Positions 44,541-54,355 are shown, counted from the stretch's first letter. The stretch is 64,000 nucleotides of DNA from an uncultured Lachnospiraceae bacterium (GCA_934293375.1 CAKQYS010000001.1:361735-425734), one strand, 5' to 3'. Notes: generated by a model from the sequence alone, not told the origin. A program made the numbers and translations.

Positions 44541-44617
44541 ATTATATGCTCCTTTCTTACATTTGCTTCATAAATCTATCATATCATCTGCTATATACAA
44601 CAGGTGAAACAATCATT

Positions 44618-45235
44618 TTAAATATTTTGAAGATCAGATTTGATCTGGCTGATAAACTCAGTTAGATTCTCACGCATGCATTTTCTTGCTTCTATGATCC
44701 CATGTACGGTCTCAATGCACACATCCAGATCATCATTCACTACAATATACTCATAAGAATCCATATCCATAGATTCTTCTGCAGCCCGCTTCATGCGCTT
44801 ATTGATCACAGTCTCTTCCTCTGTGCCTCGACCAGCCAGTCTGTCCCGCAGACATTTTGCGTCCGGAGCTGTTAAGAAGATCAAGACCGCATCCGGATAC
44901 TGTTGCTTCACATTGAGTGCACCCTGCACCTCAATCTCAAGAATCACATCCCGGCCCTCAGCCAGCTCTTTTTCCACATAAGCTCTCGGCGTGCCGTAAT
45001 AATTCTCTACATATTGTGCCCACTCAATAAAACCATTATAATCAATCAGATTACGAAACTCGTCCACTGTCTTGAAGTAGTACTCTCTTCCATCTACCTC
45101 TCCCTCTCTGGGCTGCCTTGTAGTTGCCGAAACCGACAGGCTGTAGCCATAATCAGCCACCAGACGCTTCACAACAGTTCCCTTTCCTACACCAGAGAAT
45201 CCGGAAATAACGATCAAGCTCCCCTTCTTACTCAT
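44618..45235 (-). CDS. gmk: Guanylate kinase
   Basis: It phosphorylates GMP to GDP. Length is 205 aa. The P-loop is ISGFSGVGKGTVVKRL (residues about 10-25), and the GMP-binding blocks are TTRQPREGEVDGREYYF and ILEIEVQGALNV. The start is taken at ATG 45235; a GTG two codons earlier is in frame. It lies between yicC and rpoZ. The remA (ylzA) gene often found between yicC and gmk is absent. Confidence 0.97.
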   Translation of the reverse strand: MSKKGSLIVISGFSGVGKGTVVKRLVADYGYSLSVSATTRQPREGEVDGREYYFKTVDEFRNLIDYNGFIEWAQYVENYYGTPRAYVEKELAEGRDVILEIEVQGALNVKQQYPDAVLIFLTAPDAKCLRDRLAGRGTEEETVINKRMKRAAEESMDMDSYEYIVVNDDLDVCIETVHGIIEARKCMRENLTEFISQIKSDLQNI

Positions 45236-45279
45236 ATTCACACTCTCTTTCCTCTAACCAGTTCTACCTGTATGCGACT

Positions 45280-46158
45280 CTACTCAATATTCTGAATCTG
45301 CTCGCGAACCTTCTCAATCTCTGTCTTCAGATCAATTGCCTTATTTGAGATATCCAAAGAATTAGCCTTAGACAAAATTGTATTTGCCTCACGATTCATC
45401 TCCTGTGCTACAAAATCAAGCTTGCGGCCTACACTACCGCCTTCCTTCAGAATATCTATCATATTCTGAATATGACTCTTCAATCTCACAGTTTCCTCAT
45501 CCACGCAGATCTTATCAGCATAGATCACAACCTCTGTGGCAATCCGGCTCTCATCGATCGGTGTTGATCCAAGTAGTTCTGTCACCTTTGCTGTCAGCTT
45601 CTCTCTATATTCCTCGATCAACTTGTCTGAGAACGACTCTACATACTCAACCATACCGATCATACCTGAAAGCTTCTCTATCAGATCATCAGCCAAAGCC
45701 TGACCTTCTTTCACACGAGACTCCACACAGGCTGATGCAGCCTGCTTCACAGCCTCTTCCAAAAGCTTCCAGATCGCATCTTCATCCGGTGTCTGATCCT
45801 CCAATGTAAAAACCTCCGGATATCTCGAAAGTCCTACTGCATCAATTGGATTGGGAATAGAAAATGCATTGCTGATCTCCTGCAGATGCTTCATATACGC
45901 AGCTGCAACATCAGCATTATATTTCACATGCATCTGATTCTCTGTAAAATCTTCATATGAAATAAATACATCAATCTTACCTCTCTGCAGGTATTGCTTC
46001 AAAGTAGTCCTCACACCACTTTCAAAGAAGCCAAGCTTTTTGGGCATCTTAATATTCATATCGCAGTAACGATGATTCACCGTCTTAATCTCTACGACAA
46101 TCTTACGTCCGGCATCTTCAATCTCACTTCTGCCGAATCCTGTCATGCTATTTATCAT
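45280..46158 (-). CDS. yicC: YicC/YloC family endoribonuclease
   Basis: A 292-aa protein with conserved start MINSMTGFGRSEI and TVNHRYCDMNIKMPKKL. The C-terminal block GRKLDFVAQEMNREANTILSKANS is diagnostic. E. coli YicC is an RNase acting on a small RNA; the role in Firmicutes is less clear. It is first in the yicC-gmk-rpoZ run. Confidence 0.95.
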   Translation of the reverse strand: MINSMTGFGRSEIEDAGRKIVVEIKTVNHRYCDMNIKMPKKLGFFESGVRTTLKQYLQRGKIDVFISYEDFTENQMHVKYNADVAAAYMKHLQEISNAFSIPNPIDAVGLSRYPEVFTLEDQTPDEDAIWKLLEEAVKQAASACVESRVKEGQALADDLIEKLSGMIGMVEYVESFSDKLIEEYREKLTAKVTELLGSTPIDESRIATEVVIYADKICVDEETVRLKSHIQNMIDILKEGGSVGRKLDFVAQEMNREANTILSKANSLDISNKAIDLKTEIEKVREQIQNIE

Positions 46159-46277
46159 AGGTCCACCTACTCTTTAAATCTATATATTTTCACCGTATCC
46201 GTCTTTCGACAGACATTTTCACAATCATCTCATTATTATACATGAAACCCACACGAAATTCAAGACGAAGTACAGAT

Positions 46278-48053
46278 TTACCGCATTGAATCCGAAACCA
46301 TCTCAATCCCTTGTATATCCGGAGTACTGATCATTGAATAATTCGTATGATAGATCACAAAACCCGGCTTCGCACCCGCCGGCTTCTTCAGCTGCATCCT
46401 TCTTGTATAGTCAATCTCCACCTTCGGATTATCCCTGCCAGATGAATAATAGGCAGCCAGCCTGCCTGCTTCCTCGTAGGTTCTGTCCGGAACATCCTCC
46501 TGTCCATTTAGTTTCACGATCACATGGGATCCCGGCATCTTCTTCGCATGAAACCACAAGTCATTTCCATTTGCAAACTTAAAACTCAACTCATCGTTCT
46601 GCAGATTATTCTTGCCTACATACATATGAAACCCATCAGAAGATATAAAATGCATCGGCTTACTTTTTGCTGTTTTGTGCAGTTTCCCTGCTGTATGCTT
46701 CTGTCTGATATACCCTGCCATTGTCAACTCACTCTTGATATCTCTCAGATCTGCCTCTGTCATGGCAATCGCAAGTGCATTTTGTACTGACAATAGATAA
46801 TTAAGCTCTGATTCCGATTCAGTCACGAGCACAGAAAGTGCTTCGTAAGTCCTTTTCAGCTTATTATATTTAGCAAAGAATTTTTTAGCATTTTCCAATG
46901 GTGAAATCGTGTCATCCAAAGGAATGGTAACCTCACTGCCATCATAATAATTAATCGTCTTATAGGATTTTGTTCCCGGTTTGATCTGATAACCATAAGT
47001 ATTTAACAACTCACCATATATCCGGTATTTCTCGCGCTTATCTGTATCTGCAAGCTGTTTTCTTTGCAGATCATATTTCTTGCTGACACGCTCAATGGCA
47101 GTTGACACGATTCTCCTTAGATCAGATGACTTCTGCCTGATCCTGGTCACGGTATCCTTCATTGCATAATAGGAATACAATACTTCAGAAATCGTCTCAT
47201 AATCCTTTCTCATCAGATCTCCATACATCGTAAGCGGTACTGATGCAAACTCCTTCGGTACATCCGCATCCATGTAGATTGCAGGCATATATCTCCGGTT
47301 GATGATATCATCACGCAATGCTCCAAACGCAGTCCATAGTGCAGTCTTCTGTTCCTCCCGCAGCGAAGCAGTTGCTGCGGCACCATCCACTCCGCACCGG
47401 AAACACAATTCCTGTCCGGTTACAGCACTGAATCCTGTAATACCGGAATAGATAGCTTTCGCTGTAGGAAGCGGTTGTCCCAGAATTCGCTGTAAAAAGG
47501 TCTCCCGATCCACCTCAAACGGCGACAATTTGTCCTGTGCCGGTGGAAATACATACTCGCGCCCCGGCAGAACCTCTCTGACGGAACTGATCTGTGCTCC
47601 GATATGCTTGATACTGTCTATGATCGTATTGTCCTCATCCACAAATATGATATTGCTGTGTTTCCCCATAATCTCAATAATGAGCCGCTTATCCCGCATA
47701 TCTCCCATTTCATCCAGATGTGATATCTCTATCACCAAAATCCGCTCTAAACCCACCTGATAGATACGATTGATTCTTCCATTTCCGATATGCTTGCGAA
47801 GCAGCATACAAAAATTCGGGGCAGTCATCGGATTCTCCTTGCTCTCTTTGGTCAGATACACCAAAGGCAGAGATGCAGATGCCGACAACAACAATCGGAA
47901 GGTATCTTTCTTTCCGGACTGTTCATCAATTGTCTTCACCACAATATTCAATTCATCATTTTCCGGCTGATAAATCTTGTAGATCCTTCCACCTGAAAGT
48001 GTACAATCCAATTCCGCCGCAATATTTGATACTGTAATACCATCAAAAGCCAT
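46278..48053 (-). CDS. rqcH: Ribosome quality control protein RqcH (NFACT)
   Basis: It binds stalled 50S-nascent chain complexes and adds C-terminal alanine tails with RqcP. An NFACT-N domain (start MAFDGITVSNIAAELD) is followed by helical linkers and the NFACT-R domain with FHMYVGKNNLQNDELSF and ANGNDLWFHAKKMPGSHVI. Length is 591 aa, slightly longer than B. subtilis RqcH. The older name is fibronectin-binding protein; an adhesin role is not implied. The ATG follows GAGGTTT. Confidence 0.95.
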   Translation of the reverse strand: MAFDGITVSNIAAELDCTLSGGRIYKIYQPENDELNIVVKTIDEQSGKKDTFRLLLSASASLPLVYLTKESKENPMTAPNFCMLLRKHIGNGRINRIYQVGLERILVIEISHLDEMGDMRDKRLIIEIMGKHSNIIFVDEDNTIIDSIKHIGAQISSVREVLPGREYVFPPAQDKLSPFEVDRETFLQRILGQPLPTAKAIYSGITGFSAVTGQELCFRCGVDGAAATASLREEQKTALWTAFGALRDDIINRRYMPAIYMDADVPKEFASVPLTMYGDLMRKDYETISEVLYSYYAMKDTVTRIRQKSSDLRRIVSTAIERVSKKYDLQRKQLADTDKREKYRIYGELLNTYGYQIKPGTKSYKTINYYDGSEVTIPLDDTISPLENAKKFFAKYNKLKRTYEALSVLVTESESELNYLLSVQNALAIAMTEADLRDIKSELTMAGYIRQKHTAGKLHKTAKSKPMHFISSDGFHMYVGKNNLQNDELSFKFANGNDLWFHAKKMPGSHVIVKLNGQEDVPDRTYEEAGRLAAYYSSGRDNPKVEIDYTRRMQLKKPAGAKPGFVIYHTNYSMISTPDIQGIEMVSDSMR

Positions 48054-48075
48054 AAAGAAACCTCATTTCAATATA

Positions 48076-48110
48076 AGAGAGGGGCTTCGTCTTAACAAAA
48101 CCCCTCTGTG
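48076..48110 (-). terminator. Terminator of glgA
   Basis: The stem AGAGGGG/CCCCTCT with a loop of about 16 nt lies after glgA and before rqcH on the minus strand. The T-run is short (CTCTTAT). Confidence 0.65.
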
Positions 48111-48139
48111 CTTATTTATTATATTCTACATAACAGAAC

Positions 48140-49588
48140 CTACAGCCATGGACACAGGCAGGAATATAATTCCTCATATTTCTTCGCCGACTCGCCCCAT
48201 GAATAATTCTGCTGCAATGCGCGTTCCACTAATGCATTCCACTGTGGCCTGTGATCATAATAAACACACTTTGCATAGTTGATCGTGGCTAACAGTTCAT
48301 GAGCATTATAGTTTGCAAAGCTAAAACCGGTACCTGTCTGCTCATACTCGTTGTATGGTATTACGGTATCCTTCAATCCACCTGTCTCACGCACGATAGG
48401 GGCAGTACCATAGCGGAGTGCCATAAGCTGTGTCAGTCCGCATGGCTCAAATCTGGATGGTACGAGCATGACATCACATCCGGCATACAGCATATGTGAC
48501 TTCGCCTCATCATAATAAATATTCGCAGATACCTTTGCAGGATGAATACCCTGATAATATCTGAACATATTCTCATATCTTGGATCACCAGTTCCGATAA
48601 TAATAAACTGTACACCATCCTGACAGATATCATTCATCACTCGGTCAACCAGATCAAGACCCTTCTGATCTGTCAGACGGGAAACCAATCCAACTACAAA
48701 CTGCTTCTCATCTACAGGCAGTCCCATCATCTCCTGCAGCTTCTTCTTATTCTCTGCTTTTGCCTTCTTCCATGCCTTCACAGAATAGTTCTTCGCAATC
48801 AACGGGTCTGTTGCCGGATTCCAGATATCATAATCGATACCATTCACGATTCCCCACAGATCATTATGTCTTGCACTTAAAAGTCCTTCTAAGCCCTCAC
48901 CATAATAAGAAGACTGGATCTCCTGTGCATAAGTATTACTTACCGTTGTGATCTTATCTGCATATACAAGACCACCCTTCAGCATACTTGCATCTTTATA
49001 AATCTCAAGCTTATCAGGTGTAAACACATAATCCGGAAGACCTGAATACGCCTGAACTGTCTTCACATCCCATCTGCCCTGGAACTGCAGATTATGAATT
49101 GTCATGACAGACTTCATTCCACTGTAGAATGGATTGTCCGCAAATAATGTCTTAAGATATACAGGTACCATACCCGCCTGCCAGTCGTGGCAATGCACAA
49201 TATCCGGCTGGAAGCCAATAGACGGCAGACATGACAGTGCTGCCTTTGAGAAATAACAGAACTTCTCAATATCCCACTTCACATCACCATATGGTGTAAA
49301 CCCGTTAAAATAATACTCATTATCAATGAAGTAGAACTTTACACCTTCATATTCCAGATACATAACACCTACATAAAGCTGTTTCCAATCCATATCCATA
49401 TAAAAATGTGTCACATAATTCATCTTAGATCGAAACTTCTCCGGAATACACAGATAGTTCGGTATAATAACTCTGACATCATATTCCTTCTTATCAAAAA
49501 CCTTCGGCAATGTCCCCACTACATCTGCCAATCCACCTGTCTTAATAAAAGGCACGCATTCAGATGCAATATAAGCAATCTTCTTCAT
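48140..49588 (-). CDS. glgA: Glycogen synthase GlgA (GT5)
   Basis: It transfers glucose from ADP-glucose to glycogen. The N-terminal sugar-nucleotide loop is PFIKTGGLADVVGTLPK (about residues 14-30). The C-terminal half has VSRLTDQKGLDLV and PSRFEPCGLTQL, the GT-B donor-binding motif with EPCG. Length is 482 aa. ATG 49588 has GGAGG 7 nt upstream; the longer reading has no site. No other glg gene is adjacent. Confidence 0.96.
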   Translation of the reverse strand: MKKIAYIASECVPFIKTGGLADVVGTLPKVFDKKEYDVRVIIPNYLCIPEKFRSKMNYVTHFYMDMDWKQLYVGVMYLEYEGVKFYFIDNEYYFNGFTPYGDVKWDIEKFCYFSKAALSCLPSIGFQPDIVHCHDWQAGMVPVYLKTLFADNPFYSGMKSVMTIHNLQFQGRWDVKTVQAYSGLPDYVFTPDKLEIYKDASMLKGGLVYADKITTVSNTYAQEIQSSYYGEGLEGLLSARHNDLWGIVNGIDYDIWNPATDPLIAKNYSVKAWKKAKAENKKKLQEMMGLPVDEKQFVVGLVSRLTDQKGLDLVDRVMNDICQDGVQFIIIGTGDPRYENMFRYYQGIHPAKVSANIYYDEAKSHMLYAGCDVMLVPSRFEPCGLTQLMALRYGTAPIVRETGGLKDTVIPYNEYEQTGTGFSFANYNAHELLATINYAKCVYYDHRPQWNALVERALQQNYSWGESAKKYEELYSCLCPWL

Positions 49589-49735
49589 GATAATTCCTCC
49601 AATGCATTTTTCCAACCTGTACACATCCCATACTGTGTGCACTGTGTTATTTCAACTATAGCATATTTTACAGAGAAATGAAACAGATTTTTTACAGGAT
49701 CTACCAAAACAATATGACAAAATTCCATATGATTT

Positions 49736-50515
49736 TTATGCATGTATCCGATATGCCAGTCTGATTTTGTCCGCGATCAAAGCAATAAACTCAGAATTTG
49801 TCGGTTTTCCTTTTCCTGCACTCACCGTATAGCCAAACAAAGCCTCAATTTTATCATAATTTCCCCTGTTCCATGCCACTTCAATCCCGTGCCGGATCGC
49901 ACGCTCCACACTCCCGGCACTTGTTTTATATTTCTTTGCAATCGCCGGATATAACAGTTTCGTTATATAATTTAATGCATTCATATCCTGGATCGACAGC
50001 ATGATCGCCTCTCTGACATACTGATATCCCTTAATATGTGCCGGAATTCCAAGAGACAGGATCATCTCCGTCACTTCCTGCTCTAATACATCCTGCAGCT
50101 GCTTTTCCTCATGCAGTAACACCTGTCCGGATGCCATTTCATTTTCCTGCATAGACTGTCTGATACGGCGCATCATAATTTCTATACTCATCGGCTTCAT
50201 AAAGTAATAATCGGCTCCCATTGCAAGCCCGCTCTCCACTATCGACTCCGGACAAACCTGTGCATGCAAAAAAAAATGTGTCTGACACTCCGGATACATC
50301 TCCCGGATATTTTCCATTACCGTCAATCCATCCATTTCCGGCATCACCAGATCCATGATCACAATCTCAGGTGCCAATTCCAAAACTGCTTCATACAATT
50401 GGCTCCCATTATCAAACCCCCGCACACATTCGTCCCCATTGATAAACGGCTGCATTTTCTCTATGATCTGACGATACGCAAAATCACCTACTAATATATA
50501 CTTCTTAGATTCCAT
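49736..50515 (-). CDS. spo0A: Spo0A-like response regulator (copy 1)
   Basis: A 259-aa paralogue of the sporulation master regulator. The DNA-binding half (about residues 150-255) is intact: IPAHIKGYQYVREAIMLS, SVERAIRHGIEVAW and GKPTNSEFIALIADKIRL are diagnostic. The receiver keeps Asp55 (VIMDLVMPEMDG) and Lys107 (FMKP), but the acidic pair is reduced to one Asp (VGDF) and the Thr/Ser switch position is His84. It follows the second copy by 12 bp on the same strand. The usual spoIVB neighbour is absent. Confidence 0.9.
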   Translation of the reverse strand: MESKKYILVGDFAYRQIIEKMQPFINGDECVRGFDNGSQLYEAVLELAPEIVIMDLVMPEMDGLTVMENIREMYPECQTHFFLHAQVCPESIVESGLAMGADYYFMKPMSIEIMMRRIRQSMQENEMASGQVLLHEEKQLQDVLEQEVTEMILSLGIPAHIKGYQYVREAIMLSIQDMNALNYITKLLYPAIAKKYKTSAGSVERAIRHGIEVAWNRGNYDKIEALFGYTVSAGKGKPTNSEFIALIADKIRLAYRIHA

Positions 50516-50527
50516 AATTCACCTCTG

Positions 50528-51310
50528 CTATGCACTCATTATTTTTGATTCCAGCCTGATCTTGTCCGCGATCATAGCAATAAATTCCGAATTGGTCGGT
50601 TTCCCTTCTCCCAGCTTCATAGCATATCCAAAATATACCTGCATCTGTTCCGGCATACCTCGCTCCCATGCCACCATAATCGCATGTCTTATCGCACGTT
50701 CCACCCGGTCTGAAGTTGTCTGATATTCTCTTGCAATCTCTGGATACAACTGCTTCGTAATAGAATTCAAAATATCCATATCAGAAACTGCCAACATAAT
50801 GGCATATCGCAGATACCGATACCCCTTTATATGTGCCGGCACACCTACATCGTGTAATACATTTGTCACATAAACTTCCAGATCTTCCTTCATCATTCCA
50901 TTTACCATACGCATATTGATAAATTGATTTGCATGATTCTTTTGATACTCCGATTTCATCAGGGAATGTACCGCACTGATCAACATTGCCTGTTCGACAG
51001 GCTTTTCTATCACCCATGTCTGCTTCAGATTGTGAAAATGATATAATCGGTTTTTCATTGCCATTGGCACAGCCAGGATCACATCCGGCATTTTCTCATC
51101 TCTTGCCAGTTCCTCTACAATGCCTATACCGTCAATCTCCGGTATCATCATATCCAGCACTAGAAGTTCTGGTTGTACATCCCGCACCATCTCCAACAAA
51201 TCTTTCCCGCTTCTGCTTGTCCTGATCTCACATTCTGCCTGATCCTGCTCAAGCATTTTCGCTATCTGTACATTCCATCTTTCGTCATGCCCGCCTATGA
51301 TAACCTTCAT
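50528..51310 (-). CDS. spo0A: Spo0A-like response regulator (copy 2)
   Basis: A 260-aa paralogue. The DNA-binding part shows VPAHIKGYRYLRYAIMLA, RVERAIRHAIMVAWERG and GKPTNSEFIAMIADKIRL. The receiver keeps Asp53 (LVLDMMIPEIDG) and Lys103 (EKP), but the acidic pair is replaced by Gly-His (IIGGHDE) and the Thr switch position by Val. ATG 51310 is 10 nt from AAGGAGG. It is first of the tandem pair. It may be phosphorylation-independent or respond to an unusual partner. Confidence 0.9.
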   Translation of the reverse strand: MKVIIGGHDERWNVQIAKMLEQDQAECEIRTSRSGKDLLEMVRDVQPELLVLDMMIPEIDGIGIVEELARDEKMPDVILAVPMAMKNRLYHFHNLKQTWVIEKPVEQAMLISAVHSLMKSEYQKNHANQFINMRMVNGMMKEDLEVYVTNVLHDVGVPAHIKGYRYLRYAIMLAVSDMDILNSITKQLYPEIAREYQTTSDRVERAIRHAIMVAWERGMPEQMQVYFGYAMKLGEGKPTNSEFIAMIADKIRLESKIMSA

Positions 51311-51484
51311 AAAACATGATCCTCCTTGCCATTTACAATCCATCCGCGAAGCATTTTGTCAGCAGCGGAAAGGATTTATCAACTTCTGTCTTATTGTAAA
51401 ATATCAGGAGGACGCCTACACCCATATTCGTCCGACATATTCTGCCCATTTCTGTAAATTTATGATGCTTGGCTCATGATCTAC

Positions 51485-51517
51485 AAAAAAAGATACCGGC
51501 ACAAAGCCGATATCTTT
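51485..51517 (-). terminator. Terminator of the SleB-like gene
   Basis: The stem AAAGATA plus CCGGC/GCCG with TATCTTT, loop ACAAA, is followed by a T-run on the minus strand. It lies right after the hydrolase gene. Confidence 0.88.
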
Positions 51518-51555
51518 TTCAATCCTTAATTATGTAATTTTCGAAAATATAAAAA

Positions 51556-52251
51556 TTACTTAAATCTGTGATGTGCAATCTTAAGTCTGCTGCCCCTAAG
51601 CCCTACTGAGAAGAACAGGTAGCTCTTCATATTGACATCCTTACCTTTCAACTTAACAGAAGTCCGACCCTCTAACACTTCCTTGGCAGCCTTAATGCAG
51701 TCCTTATGATTCTTTGCAGTGAACTTACCTGCATCATAATTTCTAAGTGCGCGGGATAATGCACCTGACCGAACCGGTGAAAACTGAAATTTATCATAGA
51801 TAACACCCTTTACAGTATCCGGAAACTTACTTGAACGCTTACGGTTCATGACCACAATCCCTACCGCAAGCTTTCCTGCATATGGCTCCGCTCCAGCCTC
51901 ACAGAAAATGATAGCAGACATCAGTCTCAACTCTGACTTCGTATATGTCTTCTTTGTCTTCTTTGCAGATTTCTTCACCGCTTTCTTCTTAACAGTTTTC
52001 TTAGCAGCCATCTTCTCTGACTTCGTATCTGCTGCAGTATTCTGAAGCTGCTGCGCTTCCAACCGGGTATCTGCTGTATTCTCTGATGCAATCATATCTG
52101 GGGTAGTGTCTGTAACTGCCTGCGTCTCAACCGTTGCTGCAGAAACATCTGTATCGGCAGCCTCCTCAGCCAATGCACTTACAGGGGTTGCAAGTACCAT
52201 GATCATAATCATGATAACCGCAATTACATTCTTCCATCCTTGAATCTTCAT
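51556..52251 (-). CDS. SleB/CwlJ-type cell wall hydrolase
   Basis: A secreted 231-aa protein. The signal peptide ends near ALAEE (residues 1-29). A Thr/Ala/Asp/Lys-rich linker follows (30-100). The C-terminal hydrolase-2 domain has AIIFCEAGAEPYAGKLAVGI, with the glutamate expected at the catalytic place, and NRKRSSKFPDTVKGVIY. Family members are spore-cortex lytic enzymes or vegetative muramidases. Its own promoter (52327-52354) looks sigma-A dependent, which suggests vegetative expression. Confidence 0.88.
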   Translation of the reverse strand: MKIQGWKNVIAVIMIMIMVLATPVSALAEEAADTDVSAATVETQAVTDTTPDMIASENTADTRLEAQQLQNTAADTKSEKMAAKKTVKKKAVKKSAKKTKKTYTKSELRLMSAIIFCEAGAEPYAGKLAVGIVVMNRKRSSKFPDTVKGVIYDKFQFSPVRSGALSRALRNYDAGKFTAKNHKDCIKAAKEVLEGRTSVKLKGKDVNMKSYLFFSVGLRGSRLKIAHHRFK

Positions 52252-52291
52252 GCTATAATTCCTTCCCGTTACAAAACGATTTCTGTTTTAT

Positions 52292-52354
52292 ATTTTATTG
52301 TAATTATTTTGTAACATTTCGTAACAATTATAACATGATATTGTAAGATGTCAA
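52292..52354 (-). promoter_or_regulatory. Promoter and GTTAC repeats upstream of the SleB-like gene
   Basis: On the minus strand TTGACA (52349-52354) and TATAAT (52327-52332) are 16 bp apart. Immediately downstream the phrase TGTTAC occurs twice with a 10-bp period, then an ATTAC variant. The repeats resemble WalR sites (TGTWAH-N5-TGTWAH) but with a 4-bp spacer. Confidence 0.6.
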
Positions 52355-52384
52355 GTCTTTTCCATGATCCAATATTTTCATACC

Positions 52385-52804
52385 CTATCTCTCATCATAT
52401 TCAGACATATACTCCAATTCTATAATATCCTTTACAGAAATCTTCTCTCCTGATTGAATCTGCAGGATTCCGCGATATTCATCTACTGCTGTAATACGAT
52501 CTGTCCTTGTCCTATAAGTACCACCCTGTTTTCTTTGATCTTTCACAAAATAAATAATCTTAACCATTGGTTTCTCCTGCAAATGTGCCCGGATTACCCT
52601 AAGCGTCTCATCTAACCGTTCATACTCATCCTCTTCAAGTTCTTTCCGGCCATCCGTCAATCTTGCAGTCTCCTCGATGGCTGCACTATGCCCTGTCAAT
52701 GCTGCAAACGGAGAAAACTGTGCTGCCCGGTCTTCAACCGGCATTCTCGGATATTGAGGCAGTTCTGGTCTTTCACATTCTATAATATCATCATATGACT
52801 GCAT
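52385..52804 (-). CDS. YolD-like protein
   Basis: A 139-aa protein of the YolD family, partners of UmuC/UvrX-like polymerases and proposed UmuD analogues in Gram-positives. Typical parts are RAAQFSPFAALTGHSAAIEETARLT (about 27-52) and a C-terminal beta-rich domain. ATG 52804 is chosen over the GTG at 52813, which is too close to the GAGAGG site. It lies 15 bp after the polymerase gene, in one unit. Confidence 0.88.
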   Translation of the reverse strand: MQSYDDIIECERPELPQYPRMPVEDRAAQFSPFAALTGHSAAIEETARLTDGRKELEEDEYERLDETLRVIRAHLQEKPMVKIIYFVKDQRKQGGTYRTRTDRITAVDEYRGILQIQSGEKISVKDIIELEYMSEYDER

Positions 52805-52819
52805 GTTTTTCACATCCTC

Positions 52820-54355
52820 TCACGCCTTATGCCCGCCAATCTGCTCATTTCGTTCTCTCGCAGTCGCACCATCAATAAGATTCATCCCCCGCATCATTGC
52901 ATTCTTTCCATATTTCTTCTTTACATCTAACATTGCTTCCTGAATCCTATGTTCTTTCTCCAGATTCTTTTCCTCTTCAGCCTGCATCAGCTGTTTTTTG
53001 TAATAATCAGTAAATAAATCGAGCTGTTCATACTTTGATTCATTCTGTGCTTCTTTTTCCGGCAAAACATGATTCGCAGTGATATTAATTCTTCTGACAA
53101 GAAGCTCCCGATTCATAATCTGATCATACAGTGAGAGTATCGATGAAATCATCACGCTGGAAGCAGATGTCATTTTCTTTAGATTCACAGATCCGTGGGC
53201 ATGCTTCGGAACCTTTCTTCCATATCGATCCGTTGTAATTTCACCGTGGTATTGTTTTTTCATGTCCGCATTTTTCAGATTCTCAATATCGTAACCTACG
53301 GTCAGCACCAGCTGATCTGTCACAAGACCTTTATCGACGAGATCCAGTGCAAGCAGATCTGCCATCTCTGTCACAACCAGCCGCGCTTTTTCCCATGTAT
53401 AGGGTTCCTTTAGTACTTGTCCGGAACATAGACTGTTAACCTCCGGTCTATAAGCCTTGATCTGTGGAATCGTAGTCGGCTCATAGCCCCATGCATGATC
53501 AATTAAGAGCTCAGCGTTGACACCAAACAGCTTATAAAGCAATGCCGCATTATAATAATCTGTCTGCTCTCCCAGTGAGCATCTTGCCACATCTCCCATT
53601 GTATACATACCATGTGCTTCCAGCTTCTTTCTATAACCCGGTCCAACCCTCCAGAAATCCGATATCGGTCGATGAGACCACAGTTGTCTTCTATATGACA
53701 ACTCATCTAATTCCCCAATCCTTGCGCCGCTTGCATCCGGATCCACATGCTTCGCCACAATATCCATCGCGATCTTACATAAATACATATTTGTCCCAAT
53801 ACCTGCTGTTGCAGTCACACCCGTACATTCATGCACTTCTTCCATGATCTTCGATGCAAGCTGTCTGGCCGTCAGCTTATAGGTCGCCAGATAATGCGTA
53901 ACATCCATAAAAATCTCATCAATTGAATATACATGAATGTCCTCCGGTGCAACATAACGAAGATATATATTATAAATTCTTGTACTATATTCAATATAAT
54001 ATGCCATTCTTGGCGGTGCCACAATATATGACAATGAAAGCTCAGGATGCTTTGCCAACTCATCCGAAAAATAAGATTCACCTGTAAATGTCCTGCCGGG
54101 TGCACGATATAATCTGTCCCGGTTCACCTGCTTCACTTTGGAAACCACCTCAAACAATCTGGCACGACCCGGTATTCCGTATGCCTTCAAAGACGGAGAT
54201 ACCGCCAGACAGATTGTCTTCTCCGTTCTTGACGGATCAGCCACCACGAGATTCGTTGTCAACGGATCAAGCTGCCGCTCCACACACTCTACAGATGCGT
54301 AGAACGATTTTAAATCTATCGCAATATAGATATGTTGTTCTTCTTTTTGCACCAT
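52820..54355 (-). CDS. Y-family DNA polymerase (UmuC/UvrX-like)
   Basis: A translesion polymerase of 511 aa. Catalytic residues are Asp14 (IAIDLKSFYASVE) and Asp146-Glu147 (YSIDEIFMD). The steric-gate Phe/Tyr and helix-hairpin-helix region (FWRVGPGYRKKLEAHGMYTMGDVA) are present. The length and the C-terminal Glu/Lys-rich tail (MQAEEEKNLEKEHRIQEAM) fit UvrX/YqjW-type enzymes rather than DinB. It pairs with the YolD-like gene. No clear LexA box was seen upstream. Confidence 0.93.
   Translation of the reverse strand: MVQKEEQHIYIAIDLKSFYASVECVERQLDPLTTNLVVADPSRTEKTICLAVSPSLKAYGIPGRARLFEVVSKVKQVNRDRLYRAPGRTFTGESYFSDELAKHPELSLSYIVAPPRMAYYIEYSTRIYNIYLRYVAPEDIHVYSIDEIFMDVTHYLATYKLTARQLASKIMEEVHECTGVTATAGIGTNMYLCKIAMDIVAKHVDPDASGARIGELDELSYRRQLWSHRPISDFWRVGPGYRKKLEAHGMYTMGDVARCSLGEQTDYYNAALLYKLFGVNAELLIDHAWGYEPTTIPQIKAYRPEVNSLCSGQVLKEPYTWEKARLVVTEMADLLALDLVDKGLVTDQLVLTVGYDIENLKNADMKKQYHGEITTDRYGRKVPKHAHGSVNLKKMTSASSVMISSILSLYDQIMNRELLVRRINITANHVLPEKEAQNESKYEQLDLFTDYYKKQLMQAEEEKNLEKEHRIQEAMLDVKKKYGKNAMMRGMNLIDGATARERNEQIGGHKA

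Noticed and set aside
46278..48053. Fibronectin-binding adhesin
   Set aside because: NFACT-N and NFACT-R domains and lack of a signal peptide identify RqcH; the older name is misleading.
51420..51445. Spo0A box (TGTCGAA) upstream of the tandem spo0A genes
   Set aside because: The best match on the minus strand is TGTCGGA with one mismatch and no second site; too weak to call.
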